Assembly (NCBI RefSeq): GCF_027244095.1
Contig: NC_069657.1
Span: 150,656,857 to 150,720,856 of the forward strand
Direction: 5' to 3'
DNA: 64,000 nucleotides
From: Hemicordylus capensis
Lineage: Eukaryota > Chordata > Lepidosauria > Squamata > Cordylidae
In this document: positions 11,753 through 23,867 of the stretch, in pieces
Numbering within the stretch: position 1 is the first letter of the stretch
Layout: each line of letters opens with the position of its first letter
The notes under the pieces: model-generated
Database searches by the model: none
What the model was told of the DNA's origin: nothing
What the model saw: the letters and a program-made list of their open reading frames with translations, nothing else
Made by a program: the position numbers and the translations under genes

Positions 11753-12039
11753 CCCTAGGTAAGGGGACAAGTCATGCAAGCAAACAATAGGAAGAGATTA
11801 GCTTTTTTCCTGCTGGAAAAAGATATGAGGGGGAAGAGACAGGTAGAAGCCCTCCCCCTTGCTCTTCCTCCATGCAGAGATAATGAGCTATGTAAGAGTT
11901 GAGTTAACAGAAAATTCATTATGAACACCAGTAATTAAATGACAGGCATGTTTTTTGTTTCACAAGAAATAAGGATATTAAAGATAAAATGAATCCATAA
12001 TGATTCCAAAAAGGTGTAAAACAAACTATTTCATTCTGT

Positions 12040-12500
12040 GACCCCATTCGCACGTAATGGGGACCCAGAGTTGAAGGGGCCTGAGGCTGAATTCCTTGTA
12101 CGTTCGAATGCAAGAAACACAAAAGCAACCTGAGCTTTCCCTCCCCAAACTCCAATTTGAATCTTAGGTTTATAGTGAGTTTCACCAATCTCACCTGAGA
12201 TTTCCTTTGCTGGTCATCCAAATGCTACAGGTTGCATTAATTGGAGTTGAGGGAGGAAGCCCCTTCCTCGCTCCAGCTATGATTGGCTGCCAGGGCTGTC
12301 CTTCATTCCAGAAGGAAGCCCATGTAGCCAGTTCCTCTCGTCTGTGCAGCCTGCTCCCCCTCCTCTCAGTAGTTCTCCTTGACTGCAGTTCGGGTCCTGC
12401 AGACAGTTTGAATGCAGCCAGGTAACCATGCTGGGGGTGTGTGTGGAACCATGGGTCCATTGGACCCTCAGTTCCGCATCATGTGCAAATGTGGCATTAT
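12040..12500. mobile_element. probable non-autonomous DNA transposon with palindromic ends
   Basis: The left part (CCCATTCGCACGTAATGGGGACCC) and the right part (TGGACCCTCAGTTCCGCATCATGTGCAAATG) are roughly inverse. The middle is GC-richer than its surroundings and has no transposase frame. Boundaries are approximate and the superfamily is not assigned. Confidence 0.35.
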
Positions 12501-12750
12501 GGGCAAATGTGGCATTTTCACAAAGAAGTGAAAAAATAGTGCAGTTTGTTTGAAAAGTCCTTGCTGTTTTGCACACATTCAGAAATAACAGGGCAAGTGG
12601 TGCAACCCTGGGGTGCTTGAAGCCCTGGCCTGAGTACAATCTAGGTGGCCAGACAGTTAACTGTAGTGTGTGCACATCAGTGCTTTTGCTTCTCTAAGGC
12701 TCTGTTTTCATCCTTTGCCATTTTTCGTTCTTTGCTATCATTGAGGCACA

Positions 12751-13133
12751 TCACACGATTGGTGTGAAGTGCCGGAGGGGGTTCTGTGGGGAGAGCAGGC
12801 TTAGCCCGCTCTCCCTGCAGACGATCAACAGGCAGCCCTGGGAGGCCAGATTGGCCACCCACATGACTGCCGGCTCCATCACAGACCAAGTGGGGGCTGC
12901 ACGGCTCCCGGAACTTCCAGGATGCCCCACGCGACCATGCGGGGCATCCTGGAGAGACCCCGGAGCCCGGGAGGCTGGGGGTCTACTTGTGTGTCACCAT
13001 GCACCATGGCAACACACGCGCAAAAACAGAGCGCTCACTCCGTTAACCTCATCTTAGGGGAGGGGTAATTAGGCAGGCTAGCCGCCTTGGGAGCACCAGA
13101 CTTGCCTTATCCCGCTTTCCAGTGACCGTGAGA
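12751..13133 (-). mobile_element. GC-rich MITE, copy 1 of an inverted pair
   Basis: Its sequence in reverse complement matches the element at 14251-14723: both carry GGGCTAAGCCCGCTCTCCC-type, GGAACTTCCAGG and GGATGCCCCAC words and similar ends (TCACACGATTGGTG here, CACCAATCGTGAGA in the other copy). No protein is encoded. It is non-autonomous and the superfamily is unknown. Confidence 0.55.
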
Positions 13134-14250
13134 ATAGCTCCATTAAGTTCTCCAGGAAAAGCACTTAACAGATTTAGTTTTAGCCACTATGACTGTGAGT
13201 ATAGTCAGGGTACCTTAGAAGAGTAATGAGTAACTTAGGGTAGATATTTTTCCAGATCACTTCAGTTACCTCTCTGTTACACCCATTAAGCACCCAACCC
13301 TGCTCTGTCTACTCACTATAATAATGATTTCAGATGCAGGCATACAAACATGTGTCTTTATTGCTGGCTGATTACAACTTTGATGGTTTACTCCGTTGGG
13401 CTTCTGTGTGTATGGATTACTATTGTACTGGTCTGTGACTGTAATAAAATATTTTATTTGATTTGGTTTGATTTGTTGACTGAGCAGAGAACACAATTAA
13501 AACGGAAACTGGAAAGGTGAGTGGAGTCTGAACCTAACCTATAGAATGTTCCAATATGTAACTCTTCAAGGATCATTTTACTTCACAGGTTTTTTTAATA
13601 TCAGGGTCTCTCAAGTAATCATAGAGTGATTGCAATCATGAAAATTCACTTATTCGCTGTATGAAACCATCCAAGCACAAAATACACAGAAGTTGAAAAC
13701 AAAGATTCTCGGTAGGACTTTGCAGTTCCTAAATCCCCATTACCCAAGGGCGACTCAAGCATGATAAAGATGCAGAGAGAGATGCAGAGAGCAGGGGAGT
13801 TTTGTACTGGGTTTCTTTGGGCAAATTACAATGTCCCTCCCCCACAACTCATAATCCCCCCTCCACCCGCACACATACATGATGGTGTTCTAACCGATGA
13901 CTGGCTTCCATCCCAGAGACAGCTGCAATCCAAGGTCACGTAAAGATCACCATGTTCTGTCATTAAGGCTGGTACATGAGATTTCAGGCACTTGTCATTT
14001 CCAGGATGGCAAAGCAACTGTTACCCAACTGGCTTTTGCAAAAAGCTCCCATATCCTGTGCATCTTCTCACCTCCTGTAAACTACTGACATCATCACTGT
14101 GGCATTCTTCAGAGAGCCATTCTGGGAGGGCAATGCTACCATGCAATGGGGGTGCTGAGAGATGTTGAGGTCATGGGGGACAGTTCAATGAAAACAGCAA
14201 CCCTCTGTGTGGCAGCTGTGAAAAAGATAATCTCCACACTGGGAGGGGAT

Positions 14251-14723
14251 TCTCACGATCAGCAAAAAGCAGCCAAGGGAGCCTAGCCTGCTTTTTGCTA
14301 ATCACCTGCTGCCGTGGGAACTGCGTGGCCTCCGGCAGCAAACTTTCCTAATTCCCCCTCCCCTTAGCCGAGGTTAGCGGAGCGAGCACTTTGCTAACCC
14401 CGTCTTTTTGATCGTGTGTTGCTGCGGTGTGGCTCTGCGCCGCAGCAACACACGAGGAGACCCCCCGGCGGGAGGCTGAAACAAACCTCCCAACCCTGGG
14501 GGTCTATCCAGGATGCCCCACACCTGCAACTTCCATCCTGGAACTTCCAGGGGCTGCGCGGCCCCTGATTCCCGCAGACCCTGCCAGCTCTGTGACAGAG
14601 CCGGCAGTCGTGTGGGTGGCCGATCCAGCCACCCTGGGCTGTCTGGGGATCATCCGCGGAGAGAGAGGGCTAAGCCCGCTCTCCCCGCAAACCCTGTGAA
14701 GTCGGGTTTCACCAATCGTGAGA
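14251..14723 (+). mobile_element. GC-rich MITE, copy 2 of an inverted pair
   Basis: Begins TCTCACGATCAGCAAAAAGC and ends CAATCGTGAGA, giving short terminal inverted repeats of TCTCACGAT type. Internally it has a strong hairpin (TGTGTTGCTGCGG... with CCGCAGCAACACA, 14415-14454). It is far richer in GC than the flanking DNA. The frames in it look coincidental. Confidence 0.6.
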
Positions 14724-14732
14724 CTCGCCTCT

Positions 14733-15040
14733 AGGAATCATTAAGAAAGGCATCAAGTGTAGAACTTGTAATGCCATTATAGAAATCTATGGTGCAGCCT
14801 CACTTGGACTCCTGTATACAGTTGTGTTGCCACGTCTCATTGTGGAGCTCGAAAAGGTACAGATGAGAACAGCCAGAATGATTAGGTCCTAGAGCACCTT
14901 CCTTATGAGAAAAGGCTACAATATTATCTGAGTCTTTTTAGCTTAGAAAAAAACAACTAAGCAGTGGCATGAAAGAAATTACGAAAACTATGAATGCGGT
15001 AGGCAAAGTAGATAGAAATAAATATATCGCCTGCTCCAAT
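14733..15040 (+). mobile_element. CR1 LINE fragment
   Basis: AGGAATCATTAAGAAAGGCATC through GAGCACCTTCCTTATGAGAAAAGGCTACAA matches, in order, the better preserved CR1 copy at 53979-54210. It is short and diverged, so probably old. Confidence 0.7.
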
Positions 15041-16290
15041 AACACTAGAATTTGGTAGGGCTTTGCTTTGCTTTGCTTTGGGTCAATAATCAACCAAGGC
15101 AGTCCAAGCCTCATTGTTCAATTTTTAATTGGATACGATCTGATAAAAACTTTCTCAGAGAAAAAGATACAATTCATTTTGTATCATATTGAATTGTATC
15201 ATTGTAGGAGCTTACCTAAAACCAATGTGAGCTTCTTTCCATCTTCTGCAAGGAAATCAGCTGAGTTATGGAACTTTAAAACACTGCCTTTTTTCTGTAG
15301 ACTAGCCCCACAATGCTTTGAGTAAAGAAGCAACATTATAACATTGTGTTCTTTCCCTGGTGCATTCATTACTTGGAAAAATGGCTTTTGCCTGTAACTA
15401 TAATCCCACCCCACCCTCCACTGATGTATTAAATCAATCCTGCATAAACAACTTCCCTGCCTGAACATAGTTCTTACTTTCTATAGGTGAGTAGCTATGT
15501 AGAAGTCTGCTGCGACAGGTGTATGTTCTATTGCATCTGGCAATATATTAGGGTTGCACTGTTTAGCTGATCAACCAATTCATCCATTTTGGGTTGCTGA
15601 AAAAAGTGCCTTCAATTAATTGGCCAGCATTTTTAAAAAGTTTATTTTTAATGTAAGTATTCACAAATCCATGGGTGGCAGGCACTTAGAAGAGGTATGT
15701 CTCCTCACCCAAGAGAAAATGCCTCTTCTGATATACATACCATGCATCAGAAACAAGCAAAGAAAGGATGCTATTTTCTTCAAAACCATTGTTTTATTCA
15801 TATGCACATTTATGCAGATTAAATAGATTAAACTTCATGTGATCAATTGACTAAGATTTGCTTAATCATATGACAGCCGAAAATGCATACATATATGTGC
15901 TGTTGTTACTTTGCTTCTTTGGTCCAGAGAGATGGTATTTCCTCTGCAGTTGCCTCTGGTAAACTCCTTGCTTAAGAGACTTCCTTATAGTAATCTTCTG
16001 CAATAGCACCAGGAAGCCTGTTACAAAGGAAACAAACAGGTTGGCTAAGAGGTGTCTTGCTTTTACCCAGTTGCCTAATTGCACAGCCAACTGTGAGAAA
16101 AACTGCATCATGGATGTATTTAAGATACATATTTCAATAGGAACTATTCAGGGCCATAGTTGCTTTGAAGCAACTTGTTTGAGATAGGATTGCTGGCACC
16201 ACTTAAAAAACAGCAACTGCTAGCTCCTCTTGTGTCTTTAACAGCCAATTTGTCTGTAATAATATTCATCTTATTGCAACAGAAAGCTTC
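15041..16290. other. intergenic sequence, nothing recognised
   Basis: Contains a short (TTTGC)n tract near 15062 and otherwise unremarkable AT-rich DNA. No gene or repeat family was recognised. Confidence 0.35.
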
Positions 16291-16419
16291 ACTTGCTGAG
16301 TTGTGTTAAAGGCACAGGTGCAGAACAAGGTAAGCTGCTGTTCGTTAGCTATCCTAGTTTGAGCCCTGGAGAAAGTGGCATATATAAATGCAGCCCAGCA
16401 CTCTGTGCAAGAATTGCAT

Positions 16420-16995
16420 GCAGGGACCGCTTCCATACACCCACAGAGGGGAGGGGTGGTTTCCAGCAATGCCCCCCCCCGACCTTCTCCCTGCAGCCAC
16501 CGGTGTCTCCCAAAAATATGGCCCTGAGGGCTGCAGGACCCTCAGAGCAGTGGCAGCTGGTACTGTTGAACGGGGATGGAGGTGGGGGCAGAGAACAAGC
16601 AGCAGCAATATCACCCAATCTTCCTGCTCTCCCCACTCCGGCTGCTCACCCCACTCCAAGCCATGTGGGCTGGTCGTTTGCCCAGTTGTGCCCAAAGCAA
16701 ACTTGAGAAAAGGGAACTTTAGCTTGCTTTGGACAACTGGACAAATGACCAGTCTGTGCACCTTGAGGAGGGGCAAGCAGCACAAGTGTGAGAGGCAACC
16801 AGGTCAGGGAGGCCAGGGGATACAGCTGGTGCTCATTCTCCACCCCCACCCTGCTCATTGGTACCGGCCACCACCGCTCTGAAGGACCCACAACCCTCAG
16901 GGCCATATTTTCAGGAGATACAGATGGCTGCAAAGCAAGGGAGGGAATTGCTGAACATCACTCCTCCCCCTGTGCACATGTGGAAATATACTCTG
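16420..16995. mobile_element. long imperfect palindrome, probable non-autonomous DNA transposon
   Basis: Left-arm words such as CATGCAGGGACCGCTTCCATA, GGCCCTGAGGGCTGCAGG and CAGTTGTGCCCAAAGCAA recur inverted on the right as TGGAAATATACTCTGCACATG, CCTCAGGGCCATATTTT and TTGCTTTGGACAACTGG, with the centre near 16700. Overlapping open frames on both strands follow from this symmetry and are not genes. Boundaries are approximate. Confidence 0.55.
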
Positions 16996-17104
16996 CACAT
17001 GACTGTCTCTCAGTATGTTGGGCATTGGAAATAATAAATACAGTAAAATAAATCAAGAGCACTTTTTAAACTGATCACAAGTTTTTAGACCAATCACTTA
17101 ATAA

Positions 17105-17395
17105 ATTATGGCCACATTCTTATTATGAGAAGGCTCTTGTTTAAAGAGTTGACTGTGATCATCAAGCCCTGCATGCTCCCAAGAGTGTGATGTGAGAACC
17201 TGGAATTTCTGGACTATCCCAGTTAAATCGCTGAGGTAAACCAGTGTCCTGGTTAAATGCTGGTTAATCCCAGCAATTTATCTGGGATAGTCCAGTTTCT
17301 TGCATCACTCTCCATGGGAGCACATGGGGCTCACCAATCACAGTTAACTCTTTAATCATGATCCTTCTCATCATGTGTATGCAGCCTAAATATCA
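17105..17395. mobile_element. palindromic non-autonomous element
   Basis: AAAGAGTTGACTGTGATCA on the left is mirrored by ATCACAGTTAACTCTTTAA on the right, with inner pairs GGACTATCCCAG and CTGGGATAGTCC. The structure is a degenerate inverted repeat of about 290 bp with no coding capacity. Confidence 0.5.
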
Positions 17396-18150
17396 CAACC
17401 TTAATTATAGATATGGGGTGTCTTATTTATATCACATAACGGGTGACCACGTGCAATAGGGAATATGGTAAATAAATAAATTCCTTCTTCCAGCAAGAGG
17501 ACATGGTTTGTCAAAAGGAACAAAGTTGACCTAGAGTTGTCTCTGTGCTTACACAGGGGATAGAAAATGGTCAAAATTTTGGTATACCATGGAACTGATA
17601 CCTGTTAACCTCTTCCCAGAGAAAAATTTCCATAGGATGTGATCCAAACAAAGGAAACACTGTGAAGTCTCGTGGATTCCAGTGTGAAAGGGTAATAAGG
17701 ATATGCTCATCCATGAGATTTAAAACTGTTTTACTTTGGCTAGATTTTGCCCAGTTTTAAATTTCTTCCTTGGTCTAACTGGTGGGTTTCTTCCTGAGTC
17801 TCAGCATATGTACTTGCAAGCAACGCCAAGAGATTTCCATGGAACTTACTTGCAGGTAAGTGAGGCTTTAAGGCTGTATTTTTTGCCCTAAATGGCCAAT
17901 TAAACCCTCTGTCCTGTTCACATTTAATGCCATTAATCAAGTTTGTGTTGCATGGAAAAAGAATCTTCATACGAAAAGTACCAAGTGACATATTTGCTGC
18001 CATTTTTGGCGAGTGTAACTCTTTCTGCTTTTCTGCCCTGTTGCCTGAGAAGGCAGCCATTATCCCTTTTGACAGCATAATAGTTAGCAATGACCGACAG
18101 TGCAATCTTTATTCATACCAATGAGAGATGAAACAAACATGCCATACAGG
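17396..18150. other. intergenic sequence, nothing recognised
   Basis: No gene, SINE head or inverted repeat was noticed. The 121-codon open frame on the - strand (17740-18105) has no recognisable motif and low complexity in places. Confidence 0.35.
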
Positions 18151-18154
18151 CCAT

Positions 18155-18402
18155 ACAAGTCAGCTAAGCAGAGTCTGCCCTGGTTGCATTTGAATGGGAG
18201 ACCATATGTGAGTGCTGTAAGATATTCCCCTCAGGGGATGGAGACAAGGTTTTAAGTTCCTTTCCTGGCTTCTCCAAGATAGGGCTGAGAGAGGTTTCTG
18301 CCTGCAGCCTTGGAGAAGCCGCTGCCAGTCTGTGCAGACAATACTGAGCTAGATAGACCAATGGTCTGACTCAGTATATGACAGCTTCCTATGTTCCTAT
18401 AT
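18155..18402 (+). repeat. 5S-rRNA-like SINE, 5'-truncated
   Basis: Starts within the 5S-like part (CAGCTAAGCAGAGTCTGCCC, GAATGGGAGACC) and runs through the usual tail, CTGACTCAGTATATGACAGC...CCTATGTTCCTA. The tRNA-like head seen in the 19188 copy is missing. Confidence 0.75.
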
Positions 18403-19187
18403 GGAGCTTGAGCTAAAGGACAACAATCCAGCCCACCCCTCCACCCCCAAACAATGCCTTTCATGGAGGGGAAGAGGAAAGGGCTCTGCATTACAGATGT
18501 GTACTGCACCCAAAGAAGATTCATGAAAGTAGAAAACTATTATGGATTTCTCTGCTCATACGGCTGATTGGAGAAACAGAAGGCTACAAGAAAAGAAAGA
18601 CAGGAACAAGAACCAAAACCAAGCTATCCAGATATTCATTTATCCATACATTTATTTTCATAAATAGCCATCAGATAAGTAATCATTTCTTTTAAAGAAA
18701 GTGCATGATTAAACTAGGAATCTCAGTCTTCCATATTTATTGCTCCAATAAATAAAGTACAGAAATGGTGCCTGTTATGCCCCACATTCCATATAGGGCA
18801 CAATTCCCCTCCCACAATTCCTCCCTCCAACAACTCTTTCCAGCTGCTCCAGTGTTTCCACCACTTAGAGATAAGGAAAATATAGGATAAGTTTAAAGTA
18901 TGAGACAAAACTCTTCTGTGGGGTTAGCCTTGAAACTTGGAATGGACTCAGCATGAGTTGGCAAAATTTCTCTCCTCTTGCTAGTGTTGCTGTAGCTGAG
19001 CAAATACAGGAGGGCGTGAGGAGGGTGCTCCCAGGAAGTTGTTGCTTTCACACTTCATCTTGGCCTCCTTGTGTGTGAACACAAGGTACTGATACTCTAT
19101 ACTGGAAGAAATCAGTTCTGTGGGGCAATGCCAGGGGTGGCCCGAGGTATTGTGGCAGGCTGGCAGCTGAAGGAGAGGAGAGGAGAG

Positions 19188-19483
19188 GAGAGCTAGTCTC
19201 GTGGTAGCAAGCACGACTTGTCCCCTTAGCTAAGCAGGGTCCACCCTGGTTGCTTATGAATGGGAGACTAGAAGTGTGAGCACTGTAAGATATTCCCCTC
19301 AGGGGATGGGGCTGCTCTGGGAAGAGCAGAAGGTTCCAAGCTCCCTCCCTGGCTTCTCCAAGATCGGGCTGAGAGAGATTCCTGCCTGCAACCTTGGAGA
19401 AGCCGCTGCCAGTCTGTGAAGACAATACAGAGCTAGATAGACCAATGGTCTGACTCAGTATATGGCAGCTTCCTATGTTCCTA
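19188..19483 (+). repeat. 5S-rRNA-like SINE, full length
   Basis: Complete copy: head GAGCTAGTCTCGTGGTAGC, 5S-like body TTAGCTAAGCAGGGTCCACC then GAATGGGAGAC, and tail ending CCTATGTTCCTAAG. Immediately before it is a short (GAGAG)n run at about 19173-19191. Confidence 0.8.
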
Positions 19484-20111
19484 AGTGGGGCTCCAAATGC
19501 TGCCTTGCCCTATGGCCCTGGTGGAGGCAAGCTTTGGATGTGGTGCATGTTCTCTTCCTACCCTCCTTGCAAAGATTGCGTGGGTCAAATCAGCCCTAAA
19601 CTACTGTTCCAATGATAGTGATGGGGGGGCATTTCACTGCCCTGCTAAATGCCCCAATAATCCACTGTCTGAGGCGACTGCCCTGCCTCATGAAAGGACC
19701 GTTCCAAGGCAATGAACATCTGAATGCTCTATGTATCCGACTCCCAGGCATCCACAGCAGCTGTGACAGGATGCAAAACTGACAGATAGATCTCCCCATC
19801 TCAGATTGGATAGAAAATATGCTCTCTTCCTATCTGACTAGTTGTTAAACTAGAGTATTGTATCTCTTACACACATTTTAGGAAAAAAATTTGCTACGGA
19901 AGCTAGAGGCCATTTAACTGGCCACAGGCTTAATTGGGTCTGAATGCTGGGCTGCATGGCTCATAGGGATGCCAGCAAAAAACCCAGACTTTTCATGAAT
20001 TATGCTGAGTCTGAGAAAGATTATGGATGCCCCAATACCACGCAAATGCCCTTGATACTCAAGGTCACTCCTGATATGAATTTAGTTTTTAAGCGGTTCC
20101 TCATTATCACT

Positions 20112-20235
20112 GTGATTGATTGATTGAGTGCCATCAAGTGCCAACTCTTAGCAACCACATAGATAGATTCTCTCCAGGATGATCGGTCCTCAACTTGGCC
20201 TTTAAGGTCTCTCAGTGGTGCATTCACTGCTGTTG
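20112..20235 (+). repeat. unclassified interspersed repeat fragment
   Basis: GATTGATTGAGTGCCATCAAGTGCCAACTC...AACCACATAGATAGATTCTCTCC recurs in shorter form at 59876-59940. It is probably the 3' part of a LINE or SINE. The family was not identified. Confidence 0.5.
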
Positions 20236-20539
20236 TACATACATTGGGGGTGATACATTATCACTGTATCACCCCCAATTTACTACCATTTGCTTCTGTT
20301 CTTTTAAATTTGCCTGCAACCATGCCCTAGAGGAAGCTGTATCCTTTTCCAGATGGCACCCAGGGAGGGAACTGTCCACTGGACTCCTAACACTAATGCC
20401 ACTGGGAGGAATGCATTGAAGTGATGAGACCAGAGGTCAGGTGCCTTGGCCATTTCTGTTCTGGTGGCACCGCAGGCAGCAGCGTTCCTTGTATCCACTG
20501 TTCACAGAGCAAGCATGGCATACAGTGCTCCGACACAAC

Positions 20540-20543
20540 CTGC

Positions 20544-20608
<65 letters not shown>
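20540..20608. repeat. (GA)n(GACA)n microsatellite
   Basis: About 20 bases of GA repeat run straight into about 45 bases of perfect GACA repeat. The open frames with RQTDRQTD or CLSVCLSV repeats here are products of the microsatellite, not proteins. Confidence 0.95.
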
Positions 20609-20609
<1 letters not shown>

Positions 20610-20744
20610 TTTGTTACTGATGACTGATTTAGTGATCTGATTCTCTGCAGGCTTCCATCTGATTGGAAGGAAATTAATTATTGGGTTCAACCATTTCTGT
20701 TGCCTCTTTTGTTCAAATGAACATAGAAGAGACTAACAGTGCAA

Positions 20745-20905
20745 TCCTATGCACATTTACTCAGAAGTAAATACTTCCCGCAATTACTAAAGAGTAAGTC
20801 CCATTGTACTTACTTCTGAGTTCAATGGGACTTACTCTTTAGTAACTGCAGGAAGCGTCCAGACTAAGCACCATTGAAATCAATGAGACAAGTTAGTCAT
20901 GTCCA
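20745..20905. repeat. palindromic interspersed repeat (ACTCAGAAGTAA type)
   Basis: TACTAAAGAGTAAGTCCCAT is followed about 30 bases later by its inverse ATGGGACTTACTCTTTAGTA. The unit CTCAGAAGTAA also occurs near 3278 and 3419. This common reptile repeat is of unknown origin. Confidence 0.6.
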
Positions 20906-21124
20906 GCTTAGTCAGAATACTGCCCTGTGTTTGTGTCAGGGGCATAGATAAAATTGAACAAGGGGGGAGCAAATGTCCCTGTGTGACAGCCTGCTCTTTG
21001 CTCTCTCCCTCAGTCCTCTCTGAAGAAGAAGGCAGGGCAGAGACCCATTTTTACTTTTTGTCCCAGGGCTGACTCCAACCTTGCTATATCCCTGGTTTGT
21101 AAATACTCTTATGTGGGAGTAAGG

Positions 21125-21482
21125 TAGGGATGTGCACAAACCATGGTTTTAGCACTGTTCAAAAGAGCTTTGAGAAAGAGGAGAGCAGGTCTTCTTTACC
21201 TGCTCTCTGCAGCCCCATGCAGCTTCCTGCTGAGGTGGTACACATCCCAAGAATCCCTGTGCAGCACCAGCACAAACCTAGTGTCCACATATGTGTGGGT
21301 TCCATGTGTATGCTGGTGCCATATGGGACTTCTAGGAACCATGCTTCCCCAGCAGGAAGTTGCACGGGGCAGCGGAGAGCAGGTAAGGATCTGCTCTCCT
21401 CTTTCTTAAAGCTCCTGGTTCCCGCTTCCAATCCAAACTGTGCTCAATCCACAGCTCAAAATGCAGTTTGTGCACATCCCTA
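21125..21482. mobile_element. palindromic hAT-like MITE with TAGGGATGTGCAC ends, copy 1
   Basis: Left end TAGGGATGTGCACAAACC, right end GTTTGTGCACATCCCTA. Inner arms pair as well (GAGAGCAGGT with ACCTGCTCTC, CAGCTTCCTGCTG with CAGCAGGAAGTTG). The flanks GAGTAAGG and CAGTAAGT share AGTAAG, a possible worn 8-bp target duplication. Open frames inside mirror each other and are not genes. Confidence 0.75.
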
Positions 21483-21598
21483 CAGTAAGTCCCATTGGAC
21501 TCAGTGTGCAGGAAGGCTGCATCATAGGAGGCATCTCTCAAGAGTGAGAACCAGGGTGTCTTAAGAAGAGATACTAAATGCCATTTCTCACCTGTAAT

Positions 21599-22707
21599 AC
21601 ACAGTGCTGAGAAAAAGTTAGGAAACCCCAAGTAGAATAATGAGAATCACACTGCAAGGTCTTACCATGATACCTTTACATAATTGAAACCATTCTTTCC
21701 CAATGCAATAAAAAGGCATTAATTAAACAATGCTGTGTTCTTGAGCCACAATAATATACACAATAATGTACAAAGTGGGAATAATGAAACTAATTCAGGA
21801 TCAGTGTGTGACACAGTAAGTGAATCCCTCGTGACTTTAGCACAGTTAAGGGGGTTAATCTCAATCAGGTGCCTAACTAATTGGGTAACAAGTAAACCAC
21901 CTGCAGAGGAAAGCTGCATGACTGAGTTTGGGCATCCTGTCCTACAGAAAGGTCCTAAAGGTCCTGAGTTAGGTCTGCACCATGACTGTCATCACGCCAT
22001 GATCAAAAGAAATTCCAGAAGACCTACAAAAAAGTGTGGTTGATACTCATCTGCCTGGACAGGGTTACAAGGCCAATTCTAAGTATCCCCTGGGGCTCCA
22101 TGCATCCATTATCAGACAGTTAGTCTATAAATGCAAAAAGGGGGAAACTACAGTGATTCTAGCCAGGAGTGGTCATCCTGTTAATATCACCCCAAGAACA
22201 CCCCCCCCCCAAATCATCTACAAAGTCACAAAGAATCCCAGACTAACATCTAAAGATCTTGCAGGCCTCTCTTGCTGCGATGTGATGTGAGGGTCCTTAC
22301 ATCAACCATCAGGAAAAAACTGGATGGGAATGGTGTTCATGGGAGGATAGCTGCTCTCTAATAAGAACATTGCTGCCCAGCTCAGGTTCACCAAGGAGCA
22401 TCTGGATGACCCACAAGGCTTCTGGAATAATGCTCTCTGGCCAGACGTATCAAAGATTGAACTTTTTGGACACTGTCACAAAGGTTTTGTTTGGCAAAAA
22501 GCAAACACTGCCTTCCAAAGTAAGAACTTCACCCCAACAGTCAAGCAGAGCCATCACGGTTTTGAATAAGAGTTACTTATTCAACAGGGTTGCCTTTCTC
22601 TCTTATCAGGGTTTAGTTTAGAATGTTCTAATCATGTTTTGATTATGAATTGTGCTAACATACAGACCATCTTAGGGGATTCACAACATTTTTCTCAGAA
22701 CTGTATC
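21599..22707 (+). mobile_element. Tc1/mariner-type transposon relic
   Basis: Ends form an inverted repeat: CACAGTGCTGAGAAAAAGTT on the left and AACATTTTTCTCAGAACTGT on the right. Inside, a + strand frame (22036-22290) reads ARSGHPVNITPRTPP...YKVTKNPRLTSKDLAGLS, like the DNA-binding linker of Tc1 transposases, and 22370-22470 resembles the start of the catalytic region (LDDPQGFWNNALWPD-like codons in shifted frames). The transposase is broken by frame changes and deletions, and the element is shorter than the usual 1.6 kb, so it cannot be active. Confidence 0.75.
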
Positions 22708-23725
22708 AATTCTACATGTTGCCAATGCAGTACAAGCGCAAGACAGCCATTTAGAAACCAAACGTGTAATCAAATTGATATAGCCTTATAATTCCATTTG
22801 CAAATACGGGAAACACAAAGGACAGTTTAAGGGTCACCTGTGAAAATGACTAATAAGAAGTCTCTTATTTTATGCAGCAAGACTTTTATGCATGTTTCTT
22901 ATTTTTTTTGCAGCACCAAGAAAGATGCCAGTCCAGCTGTCAAGAACAGCAATAGTAATGGCAGACTTAAACAAAAACCAAAAACCCTCATAATACTCCA
23001 AATACACAAATCAGAATGTCAGAATTTGCGCTTTACACAAAATATCATTCAGGATTTGTTGTAGAAAGTTGCATAATTAAAAGATCAGCAGCTTTCCCCC
23101 CTGAATCATTTGCAAAGAATTGAGACCCGGATCACCGACTTTCACCCTTCCTGGTGTGAAGCATACTCTGTCATTCTCCAGGTGATTCTGTTCCAGTTGA
23201 TCTGGGCTCCCTCATCCTCGATTTACAAAACTGGAGATGTGAGCTTCCTGTCCACCCACTATTATCTTAGCCACAGCTGAACAGAACTGCATTAATGCAC
23301 ATGCAAAGAAAGCAAAAGTACTGTTGGGAATTTCTTTGCAGTCTTCCCAGCTGCAGCTCCTAACAGTTGATACAATTCTGTTTCGAAAATGATTTGCTTC
23401 ATCAGCTGCGGAAGCTCCAGAGATCAAAGCTTCAACAACAGCTCTGATTGCACCAACCGTTACTTTGCATGTTTGTAAAGCAGTTTCTTTGGCTCATGAC
23501 TATATACTTTCAGTTACATTAAGCTGAAGTGAAAAAAGGCTCCTGATTATTCTGAGGCTGTTCCTTGCAATTAACTCATTTTGCCCTTTAGTTTATCCCT
23601 TGACCGTCTAACAAACCAGTGACTGATGTGAGTCAGGGTGTTGTTATATGGGGATACATGATAAAACTCTGTACCAAAACAAAATGAATTATGAGATCTG
23701 GACAAATCATGCAGATTAAGCCATC
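22708..23725. other. intergenic sequence with one unexplained open stretch
   Basis: On the - strand an open stretch of about 90 codons (roughly 23480 down to 23212) encodes a protein-like sequence with several cysteines (VRSCSWEDCKEIPNST, ACALMQFCSAVAKI). It begins after a stop codon and has no clear splice acceptor. I do not recognise it. It could be a fragment of a retrocopy or chance. Nothing else was recognised. Confidence 0.3.
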
Positions 23726-23730
23726 TGTAC

Positions 23731-23836
23731 AATTTTTATTTAGCAACTTTTGTTCCACCATTGTTGCAATTTAGGAGTAAGGAATCAGTGAGATTTTTAT
23801 TTAGCAATATTTGTTCCACCATTGTTGCAACTTAGT
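23731..23836. repeat. two-copy tandem duplication, about 45-bp unit
   Basis: TTTTTATTTAGCAACTTTTG...CCACCATTGTTGCAA at 23733-23769 is repeated with few changes at 23794-23830. The two units are separated by about 20 bases. Confidence 0.75.
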
Positions 23837-23867
23837 ATAATTTATTACAGTTGTGCTAGTTACTAAA

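Noticed and set aside
16293-17051. Overlapping frames of 90-164 codons on both strands
   Set aside because: They fall in a long palindrome, so each strand mirrors the other, and they show no conserved motif.
19188-19290. 5S rRNA gene
   Set aside because: Only parts resemble 5S rRNA, and the sequence continues into a SINE tail repeated many times in the window.
20540-20608. Regularly spaced repeats that could suggest a CRISPR array
   Set aside because: The repeat is a pure 4-base microsatellite without spacers, in a vertebrate genome.
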